From NCBI GenBank assembly GCA_040220855.1, contig JAVJVZ010000063.1:12312-76311 (forward strand): DNA of 64,000 nt, written 5' to 3'. Each line of letters opens with the position of its first letter. The first letter of the stretch is position 1. Source of the DNA: JACKNG01 sp040220855. Its GTDB lineage: Bacteria > Pseudomonadota > Gammaproteobacteria > Ga0077536. Position numbers and translations under genes: made by a program. Under the pieces are notes generated by a model. That model made no database searches. It had not been told where the DNA came from and saw nothing but the letters and a program-made list of their open reading frames with translations. This document shows positions 45,427 through 54,821 of the stretch, one piece after another.

Positions 45427-47366
45427 GCGGCGCGCGGCTCGACCAGCATGCGACCGCGCATCTCCATGTGCAGCGCGTGGCAGAACCACTGGCAGTAGTA
45501 CCAGTGCACGCCGGGCCGGTCGGCGGTGAAGGTCACCGAGGCGGTGGCCTGCGGGCCGACCTCGAATGCCACGCCGTAGTTCGACAACGTGAAGCCGTGG
45601 GTGAGGTCCTCGATGCGATCGAGATTGGTCACGAACACGGTCACTTCGTCGCCCTGCTGCACGGTGAACTTCTCCATGCTGAAGCTCGGCGCAATCGAGT
45701 ACATGTAGACGCGCACCTTGTTGCCGTCGCGCACCATCTTCGATTCACGTTCGAGCGTCACCCCGTCCGCCTTGGCCTGCTCGACGGCGGCGGCGAACAT
45801 GGGGTCGTCGCGTGTCCACACCGATTTCGGTTGCAGGATGTCCGGGCGCACGATGATGCAGTCATGGGGTTCGGCGAAGGTCGGACCATCGTGGACCAGC
45901 GTCATACCCTCGCCGGAGATGTCGATGAGCTGGTCGTTCTCCGGTTTGAGCGGCCCCACGTTGATGAAGCGGTCCTTGGAGAACTTGTTCAGCGACACCA
46001 GCCACTTGCCATCGGCCTCCTTGGTCTCGCCCATCGAGGTGTGGTTGTGCCCGGGCTGGTAGTGGACGTCAATCTTCTCGAGAATCGGGTCGACGTCCTT
46101 GCCATCGAACGCCTCGACCGCCTTGGCGATGTTCCATTTCGCCATCTGGCTGTCGAGGAAGAGCGTGGTATACGCGTTGCCCTTGTCGTCGAAGGCGGTA
46201 TGCAGCGGACCGAGACCGACCTCGGGCTCGGCGACGATGCACGAGCGCGGCTCTGCGCCCTCGAACACGGCGTCGACCTTGGTGACGTCGATCACCGAGC
46301 AGGTCGGCGACAGTTTGCCGTTGACCACCACGTGGCGCCCGTCGGGCGCAGTGTTGCAACCATGTGGGCTCTTCGAGATCGGCACGTAGGCGGTCAGCCC
46401 CGAGCCGTGGCGGCCGTCGAGTACCGGCACCCCGTTCAGCTCCTTGAAATCGCCCTTCTTCACCGCCGCCTCGATGCGCGCAATGTTGAAGATGACCACC
46501 CAGTCCTGCTCGCTCTTGGTCATGCCAGCGAGATTCATGCCCATCTCGGAGTTGTAGCAGGTCGAGAAGGCGTACTTGCCCTGGTAATCGGCGTCGCAGT
46601 TGTCGAGATTGCCGTCGACGATGACCTGCCAGGCCACTTCCATGCTGTCGCCATCGATGGCCGTGAAGATGGCCGCGTACTGGCTGGGGTCGTCGAGCAC
46701 CGAGCCGTCGTTCGGGATCGGGATCTCGTGTTCGCCGTTGATGAAGATGTAGCCGGTGCGTGGAAATTTCTGCGGGCGCAGACCATGCATGTCGTTGGCA
46801 TTCGGCACCTCGATGATCTTGTCGCACTTCATGACATCGCAGCGGATGCGCGCGACGCGCGTATTGGCCTTGTCGTTGACGAAGATATAGCGACCATCGT
46901 AGGTGCCGTCGGTGAACGACATGTGCGGATGGTGCAGGTCTCCGTTGAGATAGATGCCGCCGCGGGTGGAGAGGAACTTCCGCGTCTCCTCGGTCAGTCC
47001 CTCGGTGAGGATGCGCCGGCTCTCGTTGGTGAGGCCCCAACCGGTCGCGCTGCAGCGGTTGAAGACCGGGATGCGCATCAGCTCGCGCATCGAGGGCATG
47101 CCGAAGATGCGCACCTCGCCCGTCTGTCCGCTGCTCCAGATGCCATAGTAGGCATCGAGGTCGCCCGGTTCGACCATGGCGTGCGATGCCGCGGGTGCGG
47201 CTGCGCGGGCCGGCGCGAGCGCCGCCCCGGTCAATGCGCCACCGCCGCCGGCGAGCGCGGCAAGCGTCGCCGAGCTGCCGAGGAAGGCGCGGCGGGTGGT
47301 GCCCGCGGCGCCATCGCGATCCGCGTCAGGGGCCTGCGGGGTATGCGGTTTGTCGTCGTCGTTCAT
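45423..47366 (-). CDS. nosZ: Nitrous-oxide reductase NosZ, clade I (Tat-exported)
   Basis: A 647-residue precursor with a twin-arginine signal (TTRRAFLGSS, RR at 25-26). The CuZ-binding histidines lie in DLHHPHMSF, EPHDCIIV, QPGHNHTSM and PLHTAFD, and the CuA site is complete as CQWFCHALHMEM near the C terminus. It reduces N2O to N2 in the periplasm. The Tat signal and length place it in clade I. AGGAGGAG precedes the ATG at 47366, which overlaps the nosR stop as ATGA. The frame upstream is antisense of nosR. Confidence 0.97.
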   Translation of the reverse strand: MNDDDKPHTPQAPDADRDGAAGTTRRAFLGSSATLAALAGGGGALTGAALAPARAAAPAASHAMVEPGDLDAYYGIWSSGQTGEVRIFGMPSMRELMRIPVFNRCSATGWGLTNESRRILTEGLTEETRKFLSTRGGIYLNGDLHHPHMSFTDGTYDGRYIFVNDKANTRVARIRCDVMKCDKIIEVPNANDMHGLRPQKFPRTGYIFINGEHEIPIPNDGSVLDDPSQYAAIFTAIDGDSMEVAWQVIVDGNLDNCDADYQGKYAFSTCYNSEMGMNLAGMTKSEQDWVVIFNIARIEAAVKKGDFKELNGVPVLDGRHGSGLTAYVPISKSPHGCNTAPDGRHVVVNGKLSPTCSVIDVTKVDAVFEGAEPRSCIVAEPEVGLGPLHTAFDDKGNAYTTLFLDSQMAKWNIAKAVEAFDGKDVDPILEKIDVHYQPGHNHTSMGETKEADGKWLVSLNKFSKDRFINVGPLKPENDQLIDISGEGMTLVHDGPTFAEPHDCIIVRPDILQPKSVWTRDDPMFAAAVEQAKADGVTLERESKMVRDGNKVRVYMYSIAPSFSMEKFTVQQGDEVTVFVTNLDRIEDLTHGFTLSNYGVAFEVGPQATASVTFTADRPGVHWYYCQWFCHALHMEMRGRMLVEPRAA

Positions 47367-49603
47367 CTCGCTCCTCCTCTCGGTGAATCGTCTTCGCGGG
47401 CACGCGCTGGCGTGCCCGCCGTCCGTTCGATTGCCGCCACCGCGTCGGCGAGGCGTGGCGTCGTGTCGCGGCGCGCCGCGCGTTGTTCGCGCTTGAGCCG
47501 CTGCTGGATGAGCTTGTAGCAGCGCTGGTCGTCGACGTAGACGACCTGGCAGTGCAGGCAGTAGATGCACTCGTTCGGGTTGATGTAGCCTTCCGGGTGA
47601 ATCGCCTCCACCATGCATTCGCGCGCGCAGCGCTGGCACGGCGAGCCGCACTCGCGGTAGCGCTTGAGCCATTCGAACAGGCGCAGCTTGCCCGGGATGG
47701 CGAGCGCCGCGCCCAATGGGCAGGCATAGCGGCAGTAGAACCGCTCGATGAACAACCCCGGCAGCAGCATGCCGACGGCGAACAGCACGTAAGGCCATTC
47801 GCGGTCGAACTTGAGCACGATGGCGGTCTTGAACGGCTCCACTTCGGCAAGACGCTCGGCGAGACCGAGCGAATGCAGCGAGACGCCGAAGAGCACCAGG
47901 AAGAGCACGTACTTCAGCGCCCACAGGCGCTCGTGCAGCCACCAGGGCAGGCGTCTCTGCGGGATACCGAGACGCTTGGCGAGCTTGTTGATGAGTTCCT
48001 GCAGCGCGCCGAACGGGCACAGCCAGCCGCAGAAGGCGCCGCGCCCCCAGAACACGAGTGAAATGGCCACCGCGCCCCACAGGATGAAGATGAGCGGCTC
48101 CATCAGGAAGTAGCTCCAGCTGAAGCCGGTCATCGCGGCGTTGGCGACGGTCAGGACGTTGACCACCGAGAGCTGCGCATTGGCGTACCAGCCGATGCCG
48201 ACCAGGGTGAAGATCATGAACGCAAGGCGCACGCGCTCGGTCAGCTGCTTGCGTCGAACCAGCCAGCCCTGGAAGAAGAAGATCGCGGTCAGTATCAGCA
48301 GGGCGACGCCGAGCACGGCAATCTGCCAGTTCTTGTGCCGCCACAGGGTGTGCCACAGGGGGCTCGTCGCGGGCGCCGCGGCCGTCTCCGCGACCGGCGG
48401 CACCGCTGCTGCCGGAGGTGGCGCCCGCGGTCGCTCGAGGAAGCGTTCCGGCACGGCATAGTCGAGTGTGAAACTGACGAAGGCTTTGCGCGTGCCGCCG
48501 ATCTCGCGACCGACCAGGAGCTCCAGCTGCCACGGCGCGGCGGCGTCGAAGTCGACGTCCGCCGGCAGGATGAACAGATCGTTCTCCTTGAGCTGCGGCG
48601 CGCCATCCGCCTGCAGGCGCCGCAGGCGCTGGTGATCGGTGTCGCGGAAACGCACGGTGACGTCGCCCTGGCGCAGCACGAAGCGGTCGAAGATGCCGCC
48701 ACGCACGTAGCCCGAGCCCTTGAAGGAATAGGGCCCCTGCGCAGCGACGATGATGGCGTCTCGATCGTCGCCGAGCGTTTCGCGCAGGCGCGCATAGGCC
48801 GCTTCGCCGAGCAGGCTGCGGCCGACGGTCGGAACCGACACCACGGCGGCGAAGAGTTCGATGAAGGTATCGTCCGCGGCGCCGCGTACGCGCCGTCGTG
48901 CGCGCTCGCCGTGGCCGGCTTGCTCGAACGCGGCGTCGACCTCGCCGATGTCGAGGCCCAGGCGCTGGACGGCGCCGCTGTCACGCAGACTCTGCCAATC
49001 GACGATCTCGCCCTCGCCCATCGCGATGCGCGCCCGGGGAGCGCGGCCGCCGGCTGTGCCCGGCACCTGCAGGCCACCGAGCCCGAGCGCCCGCGCGGCC
49101 GCCGTCGCTGCCTGCACGATGGTGTCGTCGATGACCATCACGGTTACCGTGGCGCCGCTGACGACATCCACCTGCGCGCGCTCGGCGCGCCCGCCTGCGA
49201 GCGCGGCGATGTCGACACCGACATAGTCCGCCAGCGTCGCCTCGATGCGCGACTGCGGAATGCCCGTCAGCACGATGGGCTCGTGATGCTCGACGAGATG
49301 GGCCGCAGTGATTACCGCATGCTCGTCGAGCGCGATGACGACGTGGATGGGCTTGCCCGAGTAGCCGGTGGTATCGGTGTAGTCGGAATTCGCGATAACC
49401 CAGCCCACGCGTGCGTCGCCGCGAAAAATCGGCGCCGCCGGCGGCGACGCCTGCACCGGGCCCAGCCGATCGGCGCCGCGCACGAGCTGGGCCGGATCGA
49501 GGCCGTCGACGAAGCGCGCCAGCGCAGTCTGCGCTTGCGTACCGGGTGACATCGCGACCAGCACGATGACGAGCCAGGGTTGCAGAAAGTGGCGGCCGGT
49601 CAT
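47363..49603 (-). CDS. nosR: NosR, membrane flavo-iron-sulfur protein
   Basis: A 746-residue polytopic protein. The N-terminal periplasmic domain has a signal peptide and the FMN attachment site VSGATVTV (Thr modified by ApbE). About five membrane spans follow (e.g. WQIAVLGVALLILTAIFFF), then the metal motifs CGWLCPFG and CRYACPLG and the polyferredoxin CGSPCQRCARECM...CIYCLHC. It passes quinol-derived electrons toward NosZ and is needed for nos expression or activity. First gene of the operon; no FNR-type TTGAT-N4-ATCAA box was seen in the 210 bases upstream. Confidence 0.96.
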   Translation of the reverse strand: MTGRHFLQPWLVIVLVAMSPGTQAQTALARFVDGLDPAQLVRGADRLGPVQASPPAAPIFRGDARVGWVIANSDYTDTTGYSGKPIHVVIALDEHAVITAAHLVEHHEPIVLTGIPQSRIEATLADYVGVDIAALAGGRAERAQVDVVSGATVTVMVIDDTIVQAATAAARALGLGGLQVPGTAGGRAPRARIAMGEGEIVDWQSLRDSGAVQRLGLDIGEVDAAFEQAGHGERARRRVRGAADDTFIELFAAVVSVPTVGRSLLGEAAYARLRETLGDDRDAIIVAAQGPYSFKGSGYVRGGIFDRFVLRQGDVTVRFRDTDHQRLRRLQADGAPQLKENDLFILPADVDFDAAAPWQLELLVGREIGGTRKAFVSFTLDYAVPERFLERPRAPPPAAAVPPVAETAAAPATSPLWHTLWRHKNWQIAVLGVALLILTAIFFFQGWLVRRKQLTERVRLAFMIFTLVGIGWYANAQLSVVNVLTVANAAMTGFSWSYFLMEPLIFILWGAVAISLVFWGRGAFCGWLCPFGALQELINKLAKRLGIPQRRLPWWLHERLWALKYVLFLVLFGVSLHSLGLAERLAEVEPFKTAIVLKFDREWPYVLFAVGMLLPGLFIERFYCRYACPLGAALAIPGKLRLFEWLKRYRECGSPCQRCARECMVEAIHPEGYINPNECIYCLHCQVVYVDDQRCYKLIQQRLKREQRAARRDTTPRLADAVAAIERTAGTPARAREDDSPRGGAR

Positions 49604-49813
49604 GCGACCGCGGCGGCTCGTGGTTCGTTGTTGCTTGTTGTGCGAGAGTCCGCGCGGCCTCCACTCATGCTGCCGGGTCCACTGGGGCCACGCGGTCCGT
49701 CCGTTCCACGCGCAGCGTCGTCTACACTTCGGTTGGGCCCAGGCTCAGCAGTGGGCGCGACCTGATGCTTCCGTGCCGGGCCCATAGGAAAACCGTAGAC
49801 GAGACTGCGCACA

Positions 49814-50746
49814 TTGCAAGCAGGCCGCACACCGGGGGACGAGACGACGACGTTCGAAACGCTGCTCGCCATCGCCATGGCAGCCGAGCGCAACGCCGCG
49901 CGGACTTACGTGTCGCTCGCCCAGACGATGGCGGCTCACGGGCGTGACGACATTGCCCGTGTGTTCGAACGCCTCGCAGACGAAGAGACACGCCACGACC
50001 GCGAAGTGAGCGACATCGCCGTGCGTTACGACGTCACTGCGGCAGACGCGGCAACCGCGTTGCCGATGTGGCCGCGCGGCGAGGCGCCACGCCTCGACCA
50101 CGACGTGGCCACCAACCCGGCCACGTCGACACCCTACCGCGCGCTGGCCTACGCCGTGGACAACGAGGAGCTCGCGTTCCGCTACTACAGCTACGCCGCG
50201 ACGATGGCCGCCGATGCGCGCACACAGGCGCTGGCCGAAGCGCTCGCGCGCGAGGAACTCGGCCACGCCGCGTTGCTGCGCAGCCTGCGCCGCGAGGCAT
50301 TCCACGCCGAGGGCGGCGCCGAGGCGCGCGACAGCCTGCGCCTGGCGCGTGCGATTTCGAGCGTCGACGAACTGCTGCGCGCGGCCCTGACCATCGAGGA
50401 GGGGCTGGTCAGCTGCCTGCGCGCCGCGGGCGACGGCGATCCCGTCGTCGCCGCGCTCGTCGAAGACCTCGCAGCGGGTGTCGCCAGCTTGCGCGACGAA
50501 ATTCCCACCGACAGCCGGGTCCCGCCGACCTCCGCCCATGCTGAAGATCGAAGCGCGGTGCCGGCCGAACCAGCAGCCATCGATGCCTTCGAACGTGCCT
50601 TCGCGTTCTACGACGCGGTCGTCCATCACTCGCGCGACGAGGCCACCGGCGAGCGCGCGCAGGCGCTCGCGGCCGATACCCTCGCGCGCCTGCTCGTGCT
50701 ACGCCGGCACGCAGGGATGGCGGGCGGCGCACGCCTCAGCGCATAG
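49814..50746 (+). CDS. Rubrerythrin/ferritin-like diiron protein
   Basis: A 310-residue, mainly helical, acidic protein. Two tandem four-helix halves carry diiron motifs: AMAAERNAARTYVSLAQTM with LADEETRHDREV, and DNEELAFRYYSYAATM with AREELGHAALL. Such proteins remove peroxide or store iron. The start is read as TTG at 49814, but other starts are possible. It is divergent from nosR with about 210 bases between, so shared control with the nos operon is plausible. No FeCys4 rubredoxin tail was seen. Confidence 0.75.
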   Translation: MQAGRTPGDETTTFETLLAIAMAAERNAARTYVSLAQTMAAHGRDDIARVFERLADEETRHDREVSDIAVRYDVTAADAATALPMWPRGEAPRLDHDVATNPATSTPYRALAYAVDNEELAFRYYSYAATMAADARTQALAEALAREELGHAALLRSLRREAFHAEGGAEARDSLRLARAISSVDELLRAALTIEEGLVSCLRAAGDGDPVVAALVEDLAAGVASLRDEIPTDSRVPPTSAHAEDRSAVPAEPAAIDAFERAFAFYDAVVHHSRDEATGERAQALAADTLARLLVLRRHAGMAGGARLSA

Positions 50747-50875
50747 CCGTGCGCCACAGGTGAATCCGGCCTGGGAGGCAACGCCTGCGCGCCGGCCGTT
50801 CTGCGTGGCACCGCTGCGCCCGGCCCGGGCTGGTCAATGTGCCTTGCGGGTGGCGCAGCGGCGTGCGCCGTTGAC

Positions 50876-51814
50876 CTAGTCCGCCAACGCCTCCAGGGCC
50901 CGCCAGCACGGCAGCGCCGGGTTGTCGACATCGACGGAGAAGATCGGCACGTGGTCGGCGCCCGCGGCGAGGTGTGCGTCGATGCGTGCGCGCAACGTGT
51001 CCTCGTCGCCCCAGGCGAGCATGGCGTCGACCAGGCGGTCGCTGCCGCCGTGTTCGAAGTCCTCCGCCGTGTAGCCGAGACCGAGCCATACGTTGCGGTA
51101 GTTCGGCAACTGCAGGTAGAAGGCGATCATCTGGCGGCCGATGGCGCGCGCACGACTCGCATCACGCGTCAGGCACACGCGCTGGAACGGTGCCAGCCAC
51201 GGGCCCGGCCCTAGGATCTCGCGGGCCCTCGCGGTATGCTCGGGCGTCGTATTGGCCGGGTGCGAGCCCTGCGCGATCTCGCCGGACAGCGCGGTCATCT
51301 TCGGGCCCAGGGCAGCGAGGATGATCGGCATCTCGCCGGCCGGCGTCGTGATCGCACCGCGCTCGCCGCGACCGACCGGTTGTTCGTCCATGCCGTCGAC
51401 GAGCAGGTTGCGCGTCACCGAGATGTTCGCATGGCAGGTACGGATCCCCTCGACGTACGCTCGCATCGCCGCGAGCGGCTTGCCATACGCATGCCCGCGC
51501 AGCTCGACGAGCAGGCTGTGCGAGACCCCGAGGCCGAGCAGGAAGCGCCCGCCGGACTGCTCGTTCAAGGTCTGCTGGCCCATCGCGCAGACCATCGGAT
51601 CGCGCCCGTAGATGTTGACGATGCCGGTCGCGGCGACCAGTCGCTCGGTGTTGGCGAGCACGAAGGCCGCCTTCGCGAACGGTTCGCGTCCCACCGCTTC
51701 CGGAAACCACACCGCGCCGTAGCCGAGCCGTTCGATGCGCTGCACCGTGTCGGCGAGCGCCGCCGCCGGCAGCCCCTCGCTGAACAGGAACACGCCCTTG
51801 CGCTCGAGATCCAT
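50876..51814 (-). CDS. LLM-class flavin/F420-dependent oxidoreductase
   Basis: A 312-residue TIM-barrel protein of the luciferase-like group. LERLGYGAVWFPEAVGREPF (near residue 30), LGLGVSHS (about 95), PIILAALGPKMTALSGE and GDEDTLRARIDAHLAAGADH are typical of the branch annotated as F420-dependent. The hydride carrier could be F420 or FMN; this cannot be settled from sequence. Start 51814 fits the family. The SDR gene, 85 bases upstream on the same strand, may be in the same unit. Confidence 0.85.
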   Translation of the reverse strand: MDLERKGVFLFSEGLPAAALADTVQRIERLGYGAVWFPEAVGREPFAKAAFVLANTERLVAATGIVNIYGRDPMVCAMGQQTLNEQSGGRFLLGLGVSHSLLVELRGHAYGKPLAAMRAYVEGIRTCHANISVTRNLLVDGMDEQPVGRGERGAITTPAGEMPIILAALGPKMTALSGEIAQGSHPANTTPEHTARAREILGPGPWLAPFQRVCLTRDASRARAIGRQMIAFYLQLPNYRNVWLGLGYTAEDFEHGGSDRLVDAMLAWGDEDTLRARIDAHLAAGADHVPIFSVDVDNPALPCWRALEALAD

Positions 51815-51899
51815 AGTCTCCCCTCCCCGTGATCCGCCGCGACGCGGCGCCGCCTGCACTATCGGGCAGCCTACCCCGTAGCGTCAACGCGCACCGCGT

Positions 51900-52781
51900 T
51901 CACTCGACGAAACTCGGCTGCCACAACGGCTCGGGATCGACACCGTCGTACCACGCGGTGAGATCGGCGACGCTCCACGCTTCCTCGCGCTGGTTGGCAT
52001 GCACCTCGCGTGGCTGCGTCCACAGGGCCGTCTTGCGGCCGTTGAAAGTGAAGCACTGGCCGTTGAAACGCGCGGCAGCGTCACTCGCCAACCACACGAG
52101 CCCCTGCGCGACCTCGGTCGGCGTACCGAACCCGAGTTCCGCCGGACGCGGTGCGGGACGCGCTTCGGCGGCAGCAGCCCGCGCGGCTTGCTCGAACACC
52201 ACCTGCGTCATTGCGGTCTCGGCGATCGGCCAGAATGCGTTGCAGCGGATGCCGAAACGCGCCAGCTCGAGCACCCAGGTGCGCTGCAGGCCGAGCATGC
52301 CGGCCTTGGCGGCCGCGTAGTTGCTCTGCCCGAAGCCGCCGGTCAGGCCGGAACTCGATACGATGTTGATGATGTGCCCGGCGCCCGCTTCGCGCATGGC
52401 CAGCGCGGCGTACTTGCCGCACGCCCAGCTGCCGCGCAGATGGACGGCTATGACTTCGTCGAACTCCTCGGCGCTCATCTTGAACAGCGTGCGGTCGCGC
52501 ACGATGCCCGCGTTGTTGACCAGTACGTCGATACCGCCGAAGGTATCGACACAAGCCGCGACCAGCCGCTCACAGGTTGCGATCTCGGCCACCGAGCCTG
52601 CCACCGCGAGTGCCCGCGCGCCGGTCGCCGCGACGGCCCGCTCGGCGTCGGCCAGCGCCGTTTCGTCGGTACCATTGAGCACGACTGCCGCCCCCTGCTT
52701 CGCCATCTCGACCGCGCAGGCGCGGCCGAGCCCGCGCGAGGACCCCGTGATCACCACGCGCTTGCCTGCCAGTAAACCCAT
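51900..52781 (-). CDS. Short-chain dehydrogenase/reductase (MFE2-like)
   Basis: A 293-residue classical SDR: NAD(P) motif TGSSRGLG (12-19), NNAGIVRD, catalytic IVSSSG and YAAAK (Ser, Tyr, Lys). The C-terminal part with WPIAETAMT, GTPTEVAQGLVWLASDAA and a 30-residue tail resembles the hydroxyacyl-CoA dehydrogenase part of peroxisomal multifunctional enzyme type 2. It may act on 3-hydroxyacyl-CoA or steroid alcohols. It is divergent from the phosphatase gene and upstream of the LLM gene. Confidence 0.88.
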   Translation of the reverse strand: MGLLAGKRVVITGSSRGLGRACAVEMAKQGAAVVLNGTDETALADAERAVAATGARALAVAGSVAEIATCERLVAACVDTFGGIDVLVNNAGIVRDRTLFKMSAEEFDEVIAVHLRGSWACGKYAALAMREAGAGHIINIVSSSGLTGGFGQSNYAAAKAGMLGLQRTWVLELARFGIRCNAFWPIAETAMTQVVFEQAARAAAAEARPAPRPAELGFGTPTEVAQGLVWLASDAAARFNGQCFTFNGRKTALWTQPREVHANQREEAWSVADLTAWYDGVDPEPLWQPSFVE

Positions 52782-53089
52782 CCGGTAACTCCCCGCTCGT
52801 TGGCTTCGAAGCGGTCATGCTACGGGTCCTGGTCGGAATTATCTCTACATCCGGCGGCGCCGGAGCAGCCGTGGCAGCGTTGCAACGCTTGCCACCGGCG
52901 GTGCTATTCCGCGCCAACGGCGCCTTGCCACGATCACCCGGGAGCAGCCTCGATGTTGACGAGCGCATTCTGAGCAAGATCCTGGGGGAGCCGTGGGCGG
53001 GAAGCGCGTGCCTTCCCGGCCAGCGCGTTATCATAGCGATCGACCGCGCCGGCGCGCGGTTTCCGCTTCCACCGGCCCGCGCACCATCC

Positions 53090-53842
53090 ATGACCGATCT
53101 CACCAGCACCCGCGTCATCCGTTTCGAAGGCGCCCGCAACGTCCGCGACCTCGGCGGTCTCGCCGCTGCCGGCGGCATCGTCCGCAGCCGTCGGCTCTAC
53201 CGTGCCGACGGCCTTTCGCGACTGACGGCACGCGATCTCGAGACCTTTGCCGGGCTCGGCGTGCGCACTATCGTCGACCTGCGCTACGACGAGGAGCGCG
53301 CCCGCGCGCCCGACCGCCTGCCGCCCGGACTCGACATCCGCGTAGTCAATCGGGGCTTCCTGCCGCAGGGCTCGGTGGAAATGTTCGCCGGCGTCAACCA
53401 GCGTCGCTGCGATGCCGCCGAGGCATTCGAGCTGATGCGCACGAACTACGCGCGCATCCCTTTCGAGCACGCGGCCGAGTTCGGCGACATCCTCCACGAA
53501 CTCCTCACGCCCGATGCCGCCGCGCACCTCGTGCATTGCACAAGCGGCAAGGACCGCACCGGCATCGCCATCGCGCTGGTACTGCGCGCGCTCGGTGTCA
53601 GCGTCGACGACGTGCTCGATGATTACGCGCTGAGCAATCTCGAACACCAGCCGGTCGACGTCTTCGAAGGTACCGCGCAACCCGAAGCGGTAGCAGTCAT
53701 CATGGCGGCGCGGCCGGAATACCTGCGCGCCTCGCTCGACGCCATCGATGCCGAGTACGGTGACATCGCGACCTATTTCGACAAGGCGCTCGGCTTTGGC
53801 GCCGCCGAGCGGCGCGCGCTGGCGGCGGCACTGGTCGAATAA
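53090..53842 (+). CDS. Tyrosine-protein phosphatase (LipA/PTP_II type)
   Basis: A 250-residue phosphatase with P-loop HCTSGKDRTG (149-158; Cys150, Arg156) and the opening RNVRDLGGL that marks the Y_phosphatase3 family, plus GLGVRTIVDLR. Members dephosphorylate phosphotyrosine proteins or phosphoinositides. The ATG at 53090 is at the family start; the open frame upstream to 52817 is not supported. The convergent thioredoxin gene ends 45 bases downstream. Confidence 0.9.
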   Translation: MTDLTSTRVIRFEGARNVRDLGGLAAAGGIVRSRRLYRADGLSRLTARDLETFAGLGVRTIVDLRYDEERARAPDRLPPGLDIRVVNRGFLPQGSVEMFAGVNQRRCDAAEAFELMRTNYARIPFEHAAEFGDILHELLTPDAAAHLVHCTSGKDRTGIAIALVLRALGVSVDDVLDDYALSNLEHQPVDVFEGTAQPEAVAVIMAARPEYLRASLDAIDAEYGDIATYFDKALGFGAAERRALAAALVE

Positions 53843-53887
53843 TCCGCCGCGGCGGGGGCGTCAGCCGGGGCCGAGCCGGTCACGGCG

Positions 53888-54712
53888 TCAGTGCAGGCGC
53901 CGCCCCATTTCGCTGCGCCAGGTCTTCAGGCGCGGATCGGCGTCGAGCACCTTGAAGATGTCGACGAGCGTCTTGCGGATCACGCCGTCCTGCCAGTCGC
54001 GGTGCGGCCCGAGCAGATCGAGCAGCGCCGGCACCGCGTGGTCGAAGTCCTCACGTACCGCCGCGCGTACGGCGGCTCGATAGGCCGCGGCGACGTCGTC
54101 CTGGGCCTCGATTGCGTCCGCCGCGGTGGCGAGTTCGAGGCGTGCCTTCACCCGCTGCACGCGGTCTTCGGCCTCGATGTTGGCCGGCAGCTCCTGCAGC
54201 ACCGTGCGCGCGGCGGCCGTCTCGTCGGCCGCGATGAGACACTCGGCGAGCAGCGGGTGCACACGGTAATCCTCGGCGTCGGCGGCGTGCGCCTGCTCGA
54301 GCAGCGTGCGCGCACCGGCGTGATCGCCGTTAGCAAGCGCCGTCGCCGCGGCAGTAATGGAGGCATCGCTGCTGCGCGGCAACCACGGCGCGACGAGCGC
54401 CTCGAGTGCACCGAGCGGCTGCGCACCGACGACCTGGTCGACCGGCTTGCCGTCGCGGAACAGCAGCAGGGTTGGCAGGCTGCGTACGCCGTAGCTCGCG
54501 GCGAGTTCGGGTTCGGCGTCGCTGTCGACCTTGGCCACCAGCAGCTTGCCGCCGAGACGTGCTGCAAGGTCCTCGAGGATGGGCGCGAGTGCGCGGCACG
54601 GGCCGCACCAGTCGGCCCAGAAATCGACCAGTACCGGCAGCTCGGCCGAGCGTGCCACGACGGCGCTGTCGAAGGTCTGCGCGTTGACCTCGATCACGTG
54701 TTCACTTGCCAT
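53888..54712 (-). CDS. Thioredoxin-domain co-chaperone (CnoX/YbbN-like)
   Basis: A 274-residue protein with an N-terminal thioredoxin domain (VLVDFWADWCGPCRALAP, WCGPC at 35-39; SLPTLLLF with the cis-Pro) and a C-terminal TPR-like helical half (residues 115-274, e.g. ALANGDHAGARTLLEQA, LLAECLIAADETAAARTVL). Unlike E. coli YbbN, the active-site cysteines are both present, so it is probably redox-active. The ATG at 54712 is the family start. Confidence 0.9.
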   Translation of the reverse strand: MASEHVIEVNAQTFDSAVVARSAELPVLVDFWADWCGPCRALAPILEDLAARLGGKLLVAKVDSDAEPELAASYGVRSLPTLLLFRDGKPVDQVVGAQPLGALEALVAPWLPRSSDASITAAATALANGDHAGARTLLEQAHAADAEDYRVHPLLAECLIAADETAAARTVLQELPANIEAEDRVQRVKARLELATAADAIEAQDDVAAAYRAAVRAAVREDFDHAVPALLDLLGPHRDWQDGVIRKTLVDIFKVLDADPRLKTWRSEMGRRLH

Positions 54713-54821
54713 CGTTGTCCTCCTTCGCAGGTGTGGGTGGGGCCCCGCGGCAGCGTGGCATGCGGGGCGACGTTGCGCCGCCGGCGACCGCGCGGGCCGG
54801 CGGCGACGCGTGGGAGCGCGC

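Noticed and set aside
49604..49813. Possible FNR/DNR box for the nos operon
   Set aside because: No TTGAT-N4-ATCAA-like palindrome could be found between nosR and the divergent gene, so no operator is claimed.
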